Below, one piece after another: positions 16,775 through 26,322 of a DNA stretch of 64,000 bases (the stretch's first letter is position 1; each line of letters opens with the position of its first letter). Source of the DNA: Marinirhabdus sp050859505 (lineage in GTDB: Bacteria > Bacteroidota > Bacteroidia > Flavobacteriales > Flavobacteriaceae); the NCBI RefSeq assembly GCF_050859505.1, contig NZ_CP193934.1, positions 2,046,001-2,110,000 of the forward strand, read 5' to 3'. The translations under genes and the position numbers were made by a program. Under the pieces are notes generated by a model. It saw only the letters and a program-made list of their open reading frames with translations. It searched no databases and was not told the DNA's origin.

Positions 16775-18133
16775 ATGAAATACGCAAAGAACATCCTAGA
16801 AACTATTGGTAACACGCCTTTGGTAAAAATAAACAAGTTAGCCGAAGAAATCCCAGCATTGGTACTTGCTAAATACGAAACTTTTAACCCAGGTAACTCG
16901 GTAAAAGACCGTATGGCTGTGCAGATGATTGATGACGCCGAAGCAGATGGCAGCCTTAAGCCTGGCGGAACCATCATTGAAGGAACTTCTGGTAATACAG
17001 GAATGGGACTTGCCCTGGCCGCGATTGTAAGAGGCTATAAGATGGTATGCGTTATTAGCGACAAACAGAGTAAAGAAAAGGTTGATATTTTAAAAGCCGT
17101 GGGAAGTAAAGTGATTGTGTGCCCAACTAATGTTGCACCAGAAGACCCGCGAAGTTATTATTCCACCTCAAAACGGTTGGCTGAAGAAACACCAAACAGT
17201 TGGTATGTAAATCAGTATGACAATCCAAGCAACGCCAAAGCACATTATCTAAGTACAGGCCCGGAAATCTGGGAACAGACCGATGGTAAAGTAACGCATT
17301 TTGTAGTAGGTGTAGGAACCGGCGGAACCATTAGTGGTGTGGGAAAATACTTAAAAGAACAAAACCCAGACATAAAAATTTGGGGAATTGATACCTACGG
17401 AAGTGTTTTTAAAAAATACCACGAGACAGGAATTTTTGACGAAAACGAAATCTACCCGTACATTACTGAAGGAATAGGAGAAGATATTTTACCGAAAAAT
17501 GTGGATTTCTCTATCATAGATGGGTTTACGAAGGTAACCGATAAGGATGCAGCTATTTATACCCAGAAACTAGCGAAAATTGAAGGGATGTTTTTGGGGA
17601 ATTCGGCAGGGTCTGCTATGAAAGGACTGCTTCAGCTAAAAGAACATTTTACTAAAGATGATGTGGTAGTGGTTCTTTTCCACGATCACGGAAGTAGATA
17701 CGTTGGCAAAATGTTTAACGATGAATGGATGAAAGAACGCGGATTTGTAGAAGACGAAATAACCGTAGCCAGCGACCTTATAAAAGACCATGCAGACAAA
17801 CCTTTAGTGACGGTACGTACCGAAGAATTGGTAAGCCATGCTATTGAGCGTATGAAAGCTTATAAAATCTCACAAATCCCTGTAGAAGACACCACTGGGT
17901 TTGTAGGGGCTTTAGATGAAACCGATTTACTTCGGAAATATTTAGACAACAAAGACGTAGCAAATCTTCCTATTAAAGAAGTAATGCACAAGGCGTTTCC
18001 AATCGTTCAAAAAAATACATCTATTGAAGAAGTTTCAAAACTGATTCATAAAGAGAACAATGCTGTACTGGTAGACTTGGGAGATGGAAAATACCACATT
18101 ATTACGAAGCACGATATTATTAGTGCATTGTAG
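16775..18133 (+). CDS. PLP-dependent cystathionine beta-synthase with C-terminal CBS pair
   Basis: 452 residues from ATG 16775, which follows a good promoter; 16 upstream in-frame codons lie across that promoter and are not coding. The fold-type II PLP domain shows the Schiff-base Lys44 in NPGNSVKDRM, the substrate loop EGTSGNTGMG (near 69-78) and the phosphate-binding GVGTGGTISG. Two CBS domains follow (about 330-452; VRTEELVSHAIERM and TSIEEVSKLI), a regulatory module as in eukaryotic CBS. It condenses serine or O-acetylserine with homocysteine or sulfide; the architecture favours cystathionine beta-synthase over cysteine synthase, but both are possible. It appears monocistronic. Confidence 0.88.
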   Translation: MKYAKNILETIGNTPLVKINKLAEEIPALVLAKYETFNPGNSVKDRMAVQMIDDAEADGSLKPGGTIIEGTSGNTGMGLALAAIVRGYKMVCVISDKQSKEKVDILKAVGSKVIVCPTNVAPEDPRSYYSTSKRLAEETPNSWYVNQYDNPSNAKAHYLSTGPEIWEQTDGKVTHFVVGVGTGGTISGVGKYLKEQNPDIKIWGIDTYGSVFKKYHETGIFDENEIYPYITEGIGEDILPKNVDFSIIDGFTKVTDKDAAIYTQKLAKIEGMFLGNSAGSAMKGLLQLKEHFTKDDVVVVLFHDHGSRYVGKMFNDEWMKERGFVEDEITVASDLIKDHADKPLVTVRTEELVSHAIERMKAYKISQIPVEDTTGFVGALDETDLLRKYLDNKDVANLPIKEVMHKAFPIVQKNTSIEEVSKLIHKENNAVLVDLGDGKYHIITKHDIISAL

Positions 18134-18181
18134 CCTTTTGTTGTTAAAACATCTTAGTTAAGATTAAGTAATTTGCATTTC

Positions 18182-19573
18182 ATGAAATATAAGGGTTGGA
18201 TTCTCCTCTTTTTTGTAACGTCAATTGGCTTTTCTCAAAATGTAGTAATAACACAAAGCGCAACAAATGTATCCTTGTATCATACAGAGGTATTTTTGTT
18301 AAACGATGCAGATAACCGTCTTGTTTTTGTTCAGAAAAATAAGAAGGATATCCATATTACTCTTTATGGAGTGAATTTTGAACCGGGCGATCAATTTGTC
18401 CTAGCTGAGGTTTTAGATGCTAATCAGCAAATGTTACTTTCCTCTGTTTATGATAATAAACTGGCCATCCTAACAGGAAATTCCAGTAGAAAAAAACTCA
18501 CAGCGCTGCATATAGATTTAGATACTAAAAAAGTTCTGTCAAAGACTGAACTTCCAAAGTTGAGAGGAGAAGGGTTGTTGCAAACTTATTTTTATGAGGG
18601 AAGCCATTATATTCTTTCGGTAAGTCTAGATAGTGAGGTACTGTTTTTTCAGAAGATTGGACCAGAAGGTGTTATTAAGAAGGAAACTTTTGATTTGTCA
18701 TCCTACACTTTCAAAACAAAAACAAGTAAAAATGAAAGTTTAAAATACCTGTTTAACTATGCGGCCCCAGATCTTCAAAAAATCAACGATACATTTCCGT
18801 ACACGCTTTTACAAACATCTTCCAAATGTAAGAGTTACCAACTAGATGATCGTATACAAATTACATTGGATCATGATGTTTCAAAAACTATGATTTTGGA
18901 AATTGACCTTCCGGAAATGACGTTTGAAATGGTAGAAATTGAAAAGCCATTATTAACAAAAGGTACTTCTGGAAATTCCAATAGTTTACTCCATGGTGGA
19001 CGTATGTATCAATTGATAATGGATACTAATGAAATGATATTGGAGGTAAAGGAAAGCGCAACACTACAATCACTTTACACCTACAGGGTAGGAGCCGACG
19101 AAGAAATAGTTATTAAAAATACACCTATCATTTTGGAAGGAGCGGCCTATGCAAGCAAGAGAAAATTAGGTAAGACACAACAGTTTTTAAGAAAGGTTTC
19201 AAATTCCAATCCAGCAATTTCAGTACATCAACTAGAGGATCAGTTGCAGGTGGTTTTAGGAGGAAGTGTGCAAATGGCATCTGGTATAAGCGATTTTGGT
19301 GGTACAATGCTTCTCACGCATTTTAGTTCAATTCCACAGATACTTTCAACCAATGAAAATGCTCGTACTACTTATATTCAATGTTTATTCGATGAAGATT
19401 TTAAACACCTTGATGGGAGTATTGTGCAGACAGTGTTTGATAAAATAGAGCGTTATCATACCGAAAGTGATCTAAAAAAAGAAACCTTAGAAACGATTGT
19501 TGATTTTAATGAAAGTTACATCTACGTTGTCTTGCAGGATGATGAATATCGATTTGTGAAGTTTGACAAATAG
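18182..19573 (+). CDS. Secreted protein of unknown function
   Basis: 463 residues from ATG 18182, where a signal peptide begins (MKYKGWILLFFVTSIGFSQ, cleavage before NVVITQ). The mature part is a long series of beta-type segments (VFLLNDADNRLVFVQKN, HITLYGVNFEPGDQFVLAEV, HYILSVSLDSEVLFFQKIG) spaced like beta-propeller blades, without a recognised motif, lipobox or sorting domain. It probably remains periplasmic. Not placed in a family; lies between the CBS gene and DUF2851 with its own gaps. Confidence 0.65.
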   Translation: MKYKGWILLFFVTSIGFSQNVVITQSATNVSLYHTEVFLLNDADNRLVFVQKNKKDIHITLYGVNFEPGDQFVLAEVLDANQQMLLSSVYDNKLAILTGNSSRKKLTALHIDLDTKKVLSKTELPKLRGEGLLQTYFYEGSHYILSVSLDSEVLFFQKIGPEGVIKKETFDLSSYTFKTKTSKNESLKYLFNYAAPDLQKINDTFPYTLLQTSSKCKSYQLDDRIQITLDHDVSKTMILEIDLPEMTFEMVEIEKPLLTKGTSGNSNSLLHGGRMYQLIMDTNEMILEVKESATLQSLYTYRVGADEEIVIKNTPIILEGAAYASKRKLGKTQQFLRKVSNSNPAISVHQLEDQLQVVLGGSVQMASGISDFGGTMLLTHFSSIPQILSTNENARTTYIQCLFDEDFKHLDGSIVQTVFDKIERYHTESDLKKETLETIVDFNESYIYVVLQDDEYRFVKFDK

Positions 19574-19667
19574 GTGTAGAGGAAATTAGTATACACTAGA
19601 TAGCATTTTTTTAGTATCTTTACTAGGCTGAAATTCATTCAGTTACAGCTCCCCGCTTTTTACTACC

Positions 19668-20942
19668 ATGAGAGAAGATTTTCTGCATTATGTGTGGAAG
19701 TATCAAAAGTTCAGCACCTCAAATCTCCATACTGTTACCGGGGATGAGGTGGTGGTGATACATCCGGGACAGCATAATTTTAATTCGGGGCCAGACTTTT
19801 TTAATGCGCAATTAAAAATTAAGGATCAATTGTGGGCAGGCAATGTAGAGCTACATATTAAATCCAGCGATTGGTATGCGCACGGGCACGAGATAAATGA
19901 TGCGTATAACAGCATTATTCTACACGTAGTTTGGCAGCACGATACCGATGTTTTTAATAAAAACCAAGAACCTTTCGATACGCTTCAGCTAAAAAAATAC
20001 ATTGATAAAGCTGCTTTACATAGTTACAAAACCCTTTTCTCAACCGAGCAAAAATGGATTAATTGTGAAAAACAATTTCATACTGTAGATGCGTTTATAA
20101 TAGAAAATTGGCTGGAGCGATTGTACCTGGAACGATTACAGCAAAAATCTGAACAGATCCTTCAGCAACTAGCTCAAAATAATAATCACTGGGAAGCACT
20201 GCTATTTCAAATGCTTGCAAAAAATTTCGGCCTAAAGGTGAATGGGGAATCGTTTTTTAGTATTGCGAATTCGTTGGATTTTTCGGTGCTACAAAAATGC
20301 AGAACGAATATCTTCGACCTGGAAGCCTTGTTGTTTGGTCAGGCAGGCTTGCTCGAGAAAGAGCCGACCGATGAATATTTCAAAATCCTTCAACAGAAAT
20401 ACATCTATTTGGCGCATAAATTTCAATTAAATACTACTTCGGTCATTGCTCCCAAATTCTTTCGATTACGTCCGCCCAATTTTCCAACAATTAGATTGTC
20501 TCAGCTAGCTGTTTTGTATGTAGATAAAGCCCATTTATTTTCAGCAATTCTCCATGCAAAAACAAAAGAGGAGTATTACGAAATTTTAAACTGTAACGCT
20601 AGCAGCTATTGGAATACGCATTTTAATTTTGGTGTTTCAGCCACCAAAAGAGGGAAGGGGCTTACCAAAAAGTTTATGGACTTGTTGCTTATAAACACTG
20701 TGATTCCTATAAAATTTTGTTATGCACAAAATCAAGGAAAGGATATTTCAGAAGAGTTGATGGAACTAGCGGCGTCAATTTCTAAAGAGGAAAACACCAT
20801 TGTTAACCGCTTTAATAGTTTGCTACCCATTGCAAAGCATGCTATGGATAGTCAGGCTTTGCTGCAGCTTAAAAATAGCTATTGCGATCCAAAAAAATGT
20901 TTGGATTGCGCTGTAGGGAATTCTCTTTTAAATAGGGGGTAA
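19668..20942 (+). CDS. DUF2851 family protein
   Basis: 424 residues. The beginning MREDFLHYVWKYQKFS, then VIHPGQHNFNSGPDFFNAQLK, WAGNVELHIKSSDWYAHGH and NSIILHVVWQHD are the hallmark of DUF2851, a family widespread in Bacteroidota with no established function. The N-terminal block (His, Asp, Glu-rich around GPDFFNA and GNVELH) looks nuclease-like, but I can only call that suggestive. The C-terminus has two Cys pairs (YCDPKKCLDCAVG) that may bind metal. TATCTTTA (19615-19622), one base off the -7 consensus, could be its promoter. PspC and a K+ channel follow. Confidence 0.82.
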   Translation: MREDFLHYVWKYQKFSTSNLHTVTGDEVVVIHPGQHNFNSGPDFFNAQLKIKDQLWAGNVELHIKSSDWYAHGHEINDAYNSIILHVVWQHDTDVFNKNQEPFDTLQLKKYIDKAALHSYKTLFSTEQKWINCEKQFHTVDAFIIENWLERLYLERLQQKSEQILQQLAQNNNHWEALLFQMLAKNFGLKVNGESFFSIANSLDFSVLQKCRTNIFDLEALLFGQAGLLEKEPTDEYFKILQQKYIYLAHKFQLNTTSVIAPKFFRLRPPNFPTIRLSQLAVLYVDKAHLFSAILHAKTKEEYYEILNCNASSYWNTHFNFGVSATKRGKGLTKKFMDLLLINTVIPIKFCYAQNQGKDISEELMELAASISKEENTIVNRFNSLLPIAKHAMDSQALLQLKNSYCDPKKCLDCAVGNSLLNRG

Positions 20943-20980
20943 ACTGTAGTACTTAATCAAAATTTCCCTAATTTGCGGGT

Positions 20981-21211
20981 ATGCTTACGCTGGTATATAA
21001 AATACGCTATTATTTTGAGAAACATGGCTTCTATGTGTCTTCCCGCCTGGCAGATAGACTCGGGATGCGGGTTAAGAGCGTTCGGTTGTTTTTTATCTAT
21101 GTGTCTTTTGCTACGCTTGGAATTTGGTTTGCTGTCTATTTAACGCTAGGTTTTTTACTTAAGTTGAAAGACTTAGTATATACCAAACGTACATCGGTTT
21201 TTGACTTATGA
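20981..21211 (+). CDS. PspC-domain membrane protein
   Basis: 76 residues, essentially one PspC domain: YFEKHGFYVSSRLADRLGMRVKSVRLFFIYVSFA followed by a hydrophobic helix (about 40-62). PspC in proteobacteria senses envelope stress; here it is a minimal stand-alone copy. Its stop overlaps the start of the K+ channel gene by four bases (ATGA), so the two are translationally coupled. Confidence 0.8.
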   Translation: MLTLVYKIRYYFEKHGFYVSSRLADRLGMRVKSVRLFFIYVSFATLGIWFAVYLTLGFLLKLKDLVYTKRTSVFDL

Positions 21212-22218
21212 GAAGACTATTCAAATCAAAGTTAACCCTGGCAGTCACGCTACTGCTCATTATCTTTTCGGTAGGTGTTTTGGGATATAAAATACTATCT
21301 GAATATTCCTGGGTAGATGCATTTTATATGACTGTGATTACGATTACAACCGTAGGTTATGGAACTATTAGAGACTTGTCGCCAAGTGAAAAACTGTTTA
21401 CCTCTGTATTAATTATTTGCAGTATTTTTATTGTAGGGTATGCTTTCAGTGTGATTACCGAGTACCTTCTTAGCAAAAACAACATTGGTAACTTTAAAAG
21501 AAAAAAAGTGCAACAAAAAATAGATGTTTTAAAAGACCATATTATTGTTTGTGGGTATGGAAGAAATGGTAAACAAGCCGTGCATAAGTTAGAAGCCTAC
21601 AAGAAAGAATATGTTGTTATTGAAATGAATGAACAAATTGTGACTCATGAACAGGAGGGAGGGAAGCTTTTTATTGAAGGCAACGCTGTAGAAGACGAAG
21701 TGCTATTACAGGCAGGTCTTGAAAGAGCCAGTACTTTAATTTGTGCACTTCCAAGTGATGCCGATAATCTTTTTGTAGTACTTTCAGCACGACAACTTAA
21801 AAAGGATTTAAAAATTATTAGTCGCGCAACCGAAGAAACTAGCTTTCAGAAATTAAAATTGGCGGGTGCAGATAACGTGATTTTGCCAGACAAAATAGGA
21901 GGAGACCATATGGCCAATTTGGTGGTAACGCCAGACTTGGTCGAATTTTTAGACAACCTTTCGGTTTCGGGAAGTGCAGATAGTATTAATGTGGAACAAA
22001 TCCCGTTTGAAAAAGTTTGCCCTAATGGAATCGAACAGGCCATCGAATTATTGGACATTAGAAGAAAAACAGGTTGCAGCATTATTGGCTACAAAGCACC
22101 TAATGGGAATTACATAGTGAATCCGGAACCTTCTTTAATCGTCGAAAAAGACTCCAAACTTATTCTAATTGGGAGACCAGAACAAATTGAGAGTCTCAAA
22201 AATATCTATAATGTTTAA
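21208..22218 (+). CDS. Two-helix potassium channel with RCK (TrkA-N/TrkA-C) domains
   Basis: 336 residues. Two membrane helices (about 9-28 and 64-87) flank a pore helix and the K+ selectivity filter TVGYG (48-52). The cytoplasmic part starts with the Rossmann motif HIIVCGYGRNGKQ (GYGRNG at 116-121), which binds nucleotide in RCK domains, and ends in a TrkA-C-like domain (about 255-336, LIVEKDSKLILIGRPEQ). Such proteins form tetrameric channels gated by ligand or Ca2+. It is coupled to the preceding PspC protein by a 4-base overlap, and a terminator follows. Confidence 0.9.
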   Translation: MRRLFKSKLTLAVTLLLIIFSVGVLGYKILSEYSWVDAFYMTVITITTVGYGTIRDLSPSEKLFTSVLIICSIFIVGYAFSVITEYLLSKNNIGNFKRKKVQQKIDVLKDHIIVCGYGRNGKQAVHKLEAYKKEYVVIEMNEQIVTHEQEGGKLFIEGNAVEDEVLLQAGLERASTLICALPSDADNLFVVLSARQLKKDLKIISRATEETSFQKLKLAGADNVILPDKIGGDHMANLVVTPDLVEFLDNLSVSGSADSINVEQIPFEKVCPNGIEQAIELLDIRRKTGCSIIGYKAPNGNYIVNPEPSLIVEKDSKLILIGRPEQIESLKNIYNV

Positions 22219-22235
22219 GAGAATGTTAACTTTTT

Positions 22236-22268
22236 AACGGCGAAAATTTGAAATCTGCCGTTTTTTTT
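22236..22268 (+). terminator. Rho-independent terminator after the K+ channel gene
   Basis: AACGGC (22236-22241) and GCCGTT (22257-22262) form a stem closed by an AT loop, followed by eight T. Confidence 0.7.
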
Positions 22269-22315
22269 AGCATCTTGCTCGTTCTTAAAATTTAAATTCA
22301 ATCAAAAACCAAATT

Positions 22316-24007
22316 ATGAAGAAATTTCTTCTTTCTCTATTTACCCTATTAGTCCCAATACTAACTTTTGCGCAAGATGCAGAAGAAATAGGTTTGGATC
22401 AAAAAATAGATCAGGCCTTTCAGCCTATATCCGATTTCTTTTCGGCTGTAATTTTCTTTGAGATAGCACCAGACACGCCATTTGTTATCGTGTTATTAGT
22501 ATTAAGTGCTTTATTTTTTACGTTGTATTTCGGTTTTCCTAACATTCGTTTTTTCGGAAAAGCAATTAATACCGTTCGTGGAAAATATGAAGATATAGAG
22601 AAGTTTGGCGCTAAAGAGCTGTATGGTGAAGGTGGTATAGCACAGGGACAGGATATGAACAAGGTTGAAAGTATCGATAAGCACCTAGAGACTGTGGACG
22701 AACTTGCCATAGATGGAGATATTAAAGATACTATTAGAGATGAGAGTAGCGATGGTGAAGTTTCTCACTTTCAGGCATTGGCAACTGCAGTTTCTGGTAC
22801 CGTAGGTAATGGTAACATTGCCGGGGTAGCGTTAGCAATTGCTTTAGGGGGTCCGGGAGCAACCTTCTGGATGATTATATGTGGGTTATTGGGGATGAGC
22901 ACAAAATTTGTAGAGTGTACCTTAGGAGTTCAATACCGAGATGTGGGTGAAGATGGAACTATTTATGGAGGGCCTATGTACTACCTAAGCAAGGGATTAA
23001 AAGAACGTGGCTTTGGAATGTTAGGTAAAATTGCTGCGGTAATTTTTGCCATTTTTTGTATTGGAGGTTCTTTTGGTGGTGGAAACGCTGCACAGAGTAA
23101 TCAGGCAACTATTGTGATAAAAGAAATGTTTGACTGGAACAGTACAGCTGCAGGAGCAATTGTAGGTATTGTATTGGCCATTTTAGTAGGGATCATTATT
23201 ATTGGTGGTATTAAACGTATTGCTAAGGTGACCGAAAAAGTAGTGCCGCTAATGGCAGTGCTATACATATTATGTTGTTTGTTTATCATTTTTAGTAACT
23301 TCTCATTAATTGACGATGCGATTGGCCTGATTGTTCAGGAAGCATTTAATCCAACTGCTATTGGAGTAGGAAGTTTAATAGGAGTGTTGTTAGTAGGATT
23401 TAAAAGAGCAGCGTTTTCAAACGAAGCAGGAGCAGGTTCAGCTTCAATTGCGCATTCAGCTGTAAAGACAAAATATTCGGCTTCTGAAGGTCTAGTGGCC
23501 TTGTTAGAACCTTTTATTGATACGGTTGTAATTTGTACGATGACAGCCTTAGTAATTATTATCTTTAATTTTGGTGGCTACTTTGAGTACGGAGATGCTA
23601 CTGGAGCTGGAATGGTAGTAATTGACGGAATTTCTTACGAAGGTGCTGGTATTACCGCAAAAGCATTCGCAGAATATATTCCATATTCTAATGTATTCTT
23701 AACCATCGCAGTAGTGTTATTTGCAGTTTCCACAATGATTTCTTGGTCTTATTACGGGCTACAATCTTGGAAGTTCTTATTCGGAAGAGGTAGAGCTGCA
23801 GATATGACTTATAAGCTTTTATTCTTATTATTTGTGGTAATTGGTGCAGCAGCAAGTATGGGTTCTATCTGGGCATTCTCGGACGCAATGATTTTTGCAA
23901 TGGTATTCCCTAATATGATAGGTCTTTTCTTCTTGTTTCCAGTTGTGAAAAAACAATTGAACCGTTACCTAGATGCCATTAAACTGAAACGTGACGCCAT
24001 AGAATAG
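22316..24007 (+). CDS. Alanine/glycine:cation symporter (AGCS) with N-terminal extension
   Basis: 563 residues, longer than the usual 450-490. AGCS hallmarks are GEVSHFQALATAVSGTVGNGNIAGVA (about 148-172), GGPGATFWMIICGLLGM, YGGPMYYLSKGL, FKRAAFSNEAGAGSASIAH and WSYYGLQSWKFLFGR. It would import small neutral amino acids with Na+. Unusual: a cleavable-looking signal sequence (1-19, ending FAQ) with an acidic segment before the first helix, and a charged insertion of about 60 residues (88-147) between the first helix and the conserved core. It stands alone with a leader of about 50 bases after the terminator of the previous gene. Confidence 0.88.
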   Translation: MKKFLLSLFTLLVPILTFAQDAEEIGLDQKIDQAFQPISDFFSAVIFFEIAPDTPFVIVLLVLSALFFTLYFGFPNIRFFGKAINTVRGKYEDIEKFGAKELYGEGGIAQGQDMNKVESIDKHLETVDELAIDGDIKDTIRDESSDGEVSHFQALATAVSGTVGNGNIAGVALAIALGGPGATFWMIICGLLGMSTKFVECTLGVQYRDVGEDGTIYGGPMYYLSKGLKERGFGMLGKIAAVIFAIFCIGGSFGGGNAAQSNQATIVIKEMFDWNSTAAGAIVGIVLAILVGIIIIGGIKRIAKVTEKVVPLMAVLYILCCLFIIFSNFSLIDDAIGLIVQEAFNPTAIGVGSLIGVLLVGFKRAAFSNEAGAGSASIAHSAVKTKYSASEGLVALLEPFIDTVVICTMTALVIIIFNFGGYFEYGDATGAGMVVIDGISYEGAGITAKAFAEYIPYSNVFLTIAVVLFAVSTMISWSYYGLQSWKFLFGRGRAADMTYKLLFLLFVVIGAAASMGSIWAFSDAMIFAMVFPNMIGLFFLFPVVKKQLNRYLDAIKLKRDAIE

Positions 24008-24055
24008 AGAATAGCAAACAGACAACTCCCCTTTTTTAATTTAAAAAGGAGCGTT

Positions 24056-24946
24056 ATGTCCAAAAATAATTTAAAATCCCACTTTAGGTTTGCCAAAAGC
24101 GAACAGAGTGGGATTTTGCTTTTTGCAGCCATTATCATTACATTATTGAGCGTTTATTTTTTTGTAGCGTTTGAAACGGAAGAAGCCTTAGATACTTCTT
24201 CTGCTGAAGTACTGCTGAAACAAAAACAGATAGATTCGCTGCGCCTTGTTGAAATGGAAGCTCGTACCCCGAAACTATATCCTTTCAATCCAAATTTCAT
24301 CACAGACTATAAAGCATATACACTTGGAATGCCAACCGAAGCTTACGATAAATTGCAACAATTTCGGAAGGAAGACAAATGGATCAATAGCATATCCGAT
24401 TTTAAACGTGTAACGGGAGTTTCGGATGTATGGCTGGATAGCATGTCACCGTATTTCAAATTTCCAGAATGGGTCACCCATCCTAAGACGAAATCTAACT
24501 ATACCTCCAAGTTTGTAGATTTTAATACAGAAAAGTCTTTCAGCCAGAAAATAGATTTAAATACAGCCACGACCGATGAATTGCAACAAATTTCAGGAAT
24601 AGGAACAGCCTTGAGTGAACGTATTGTTAACTATCGAAATACATTAGGCGGGTTTACAGACGATGTGCAATTGTACGAAGTGTACGGATTATCACCACAA
24701 GTTGTGGAACGAACCAAAAATTTATTTACAGTAAAAACCCCTAAGCCCCTAGAGAAACTGAACATAAATAAAGCCTCGGCATCCGACTTGGCCACCATTC
24801 CCGGAATTAGTTTCGACTTAGGAAAAAGGATGTGGGAATTTGTAAAACTACGGGAGGGAATTAAGTCACTGGAAGAGCTTGAAAAAATTGAAGGCATCAC
24901 TGCCAACAAAATACAGCGATTTCAATTATATTTGTTTGTTGAATAA
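24056..24946 (+). CDS. Helix-hairpin-helix membrane protein (ComEA-like)
   Basis: 296 residues. A single N-terminal membrane helix (about 18-38) follows SEQSGILLF. Three HhH regions come after it: a weak one around PTEAYDKLQQFRKEDKWINS, a canonical one KIDLNTATTDELQQISGIG (about 168-186), and LNINKASASDLATIPGIS (near 238-255) with EGITANKIQRF at the end. HhH repeats bind DNA; ComEA family members act as DNA receptors in competence, and this topology (anchor plus periplasmic HhH) fits. An AGGAG lies four to five bases before the ATG but can pair with an upstream CTCC, which is unusual in this phylum. Confidence 0.82.
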   Translation: MSKNNLKSHFRFAKSEQSGILLFAAIIITLLSVYFFVAFETEEALDTSSAEVLLKQKQIDSLRLVEMEARTPKLYPFNPNFITDYKAYTLGMPTEAYDKLQQFRKEDKWINSISDFKRVTGVSDVWLDSMSPYFKFPEWVTHPKTKSNYTSKFVDFNTEKSFSQKIDLNTATTDELQQISGIGTALSERIVNYRNTLGGFTDDVQLYEVYGLSPQVVERTKNLFTVKTPKPLEKLNINKASASDLATIPGISFDLGKRMWEFVKLREGIKSLEELEKIEGITANKIQRFQLYLFVE

Positions 24947-25014
24947 ATTTTTATGAAGGTCTTACAAAACGCTTCAGAAAATATTCCAAACCCCAAAAAT
25001 TCAAAACAAACAAG

Positions 25015-26178
25015 ATGAGCGTATATTTTACCGAAGAGCACGATTTTTTCAGAAAAAGTTTTAAAGATTTCCTTCAAAAGGAAGTAGTCCCACATATTGA
25101 AAAGTGGGAGAAAACGGGCCATATAGAACGTTTTATATGGGAAAAATTTGGTGAAATGGGTTATTTTGGAATCAACTATCCAGAGCAGTATGGCGGGTTG
25201 GATTTAGATTTGTTTTACACCGTTATCTTTTTGGAAGAATTACAGAAAGTAAATTCAGGCGGATTTGCAGCAGCTATGTGGGCACACGCTTATCTGGCAC
25301 AGACGCATTTAAATAAAGAAGGAAACCACGAGCAAAAAGAAAAATATTTAGCGCCTAGTATCACAGGAGAAAAAATAGGGTGCTTATGTATTACCGAACC
25401 TTTTGGAGGAAGTGATGTTTCTGGAATGCGCACTACGGCCGTGAAAAAAGGAAATACGTATGTCATCAACGGGTCTAAGACCTTTATTACCAATGGCGTG
25501 TATAGCGACTATTTAATTGTAGCTGCCAAAACATCGCCAGAGTTAGGGAATAAGGGGATCAGTATTTTTGTGATGGACCGTGATACACCAGGTATCTCTG
25601 CTACAAAGCTAGATAAATTAGGGTGGAGAGCAAGTGACACAGGTGAAATAGCCTTCGATAATGTAGAGATCCCTATCGAAAATTTAATGGGTGAGGAGAA
25701 TAAAGGTTTCCCGTATATTATGCAACACTTTGCCTTAGAGCGCCTCATTATGGGAATAAACTCACACGCGCGAAGTGAATGGGCGCTGGACTACACTATT
25801 GAATATATGAAAGAACGTGTGGCGTTTGGAAAATCCATTTCGAAGTTTCAGGCATTGCGTCATAGAATTGCCCAAATGGCTTCCGAAAATGAGATGTGCA
25901 AAACATTTAATTATGTTACAGCACAGCGTCTGGATCAAGGGGAATATGTGGTGAAAGAAGCAACCATGTCAAAATTAATTTCAACCAAAGTTGCAGATGA
26001 AATAGCCTACGATTGTGTTCAGATGCTTGGTGGTTACGGCTATATGGAAGAATATCCGCTGGCAAGAAATTTACGTGATAGCAGGCTAGGGCCTATTGGA
26101 GGGGGAACTTCCGAGATTCTACGTGAGATTATCTCCAAAATGGTGATTGAAGGTAAAAATTACAAGCCCGCTACATAA
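25015..26178 (+). CDS. Acyl-CoA dehydrogenase
   Basis: 387 residues, normal length. FAD-contact motifs are CITEPFGGSDVSGMRT (about 125-140) and INGSKTFITNG; RVAFGKSISKFQALRH and the C-terminal QMLGGYGYMEEYPLARNLRD are family signatures. At the position where medium- and short-chain enzymes carry the catalytic Glu (YEGT), this protein has GGGTSEI, so the base is probably Glu242 in FALERLIM, as in isovaleryl- or long-chain-type dehydrogenases. It would oxidise an acyl-CoA in branched-chain or fatty-acid breakdown and pass electrons to ETF. No partner genes adjoin it. Confidence 0.9.
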   Translation: MSVYFTEEHDFFRKSFKDFLQKEVVPHIEKWEKTGHIERFIWEKFGEMGYFGINYPEQYGGLDLDLFYTVIFLEELQKVNSGGFAAAMWAHAYLAQTHLNKEGNHEQKEKYLAPSITGEKIGCLCITEPFGGSDVSGMRTTAVKKGNTYVINGSKTFITNGVYSDYLIVAAKTSPELGNKGISIFVMDRDTPGISATKLDKLGWRASDTGEIAFDNVEIPIENLMGEENKGFPYIMQHFALERLIMGINSHARSEWALDYTIEYMKERVAFGKSISKFQALRHRIAQMASENEMCKTFNYVTAQRLDQGEYVVKEATMSKLISTKVADEIAYDCVQMLGGYGYMEEYPLARNLRDSRLGPIGGGTSEILREIISKMVIEGKNYKPAT

Positions 26179-26322
26179 CCATTTCCATCCTATGGCGTTA
26201 TTTGGGAAAGAAACATTCAGATTTAATGAATGACCTTATGAAATGCCTAATATCAATTAATAAATCAATAGAAGATGTAAACGGGGCATTCCATCTTTCT
26301 ATGTATTAAATATAGTGTAAAG

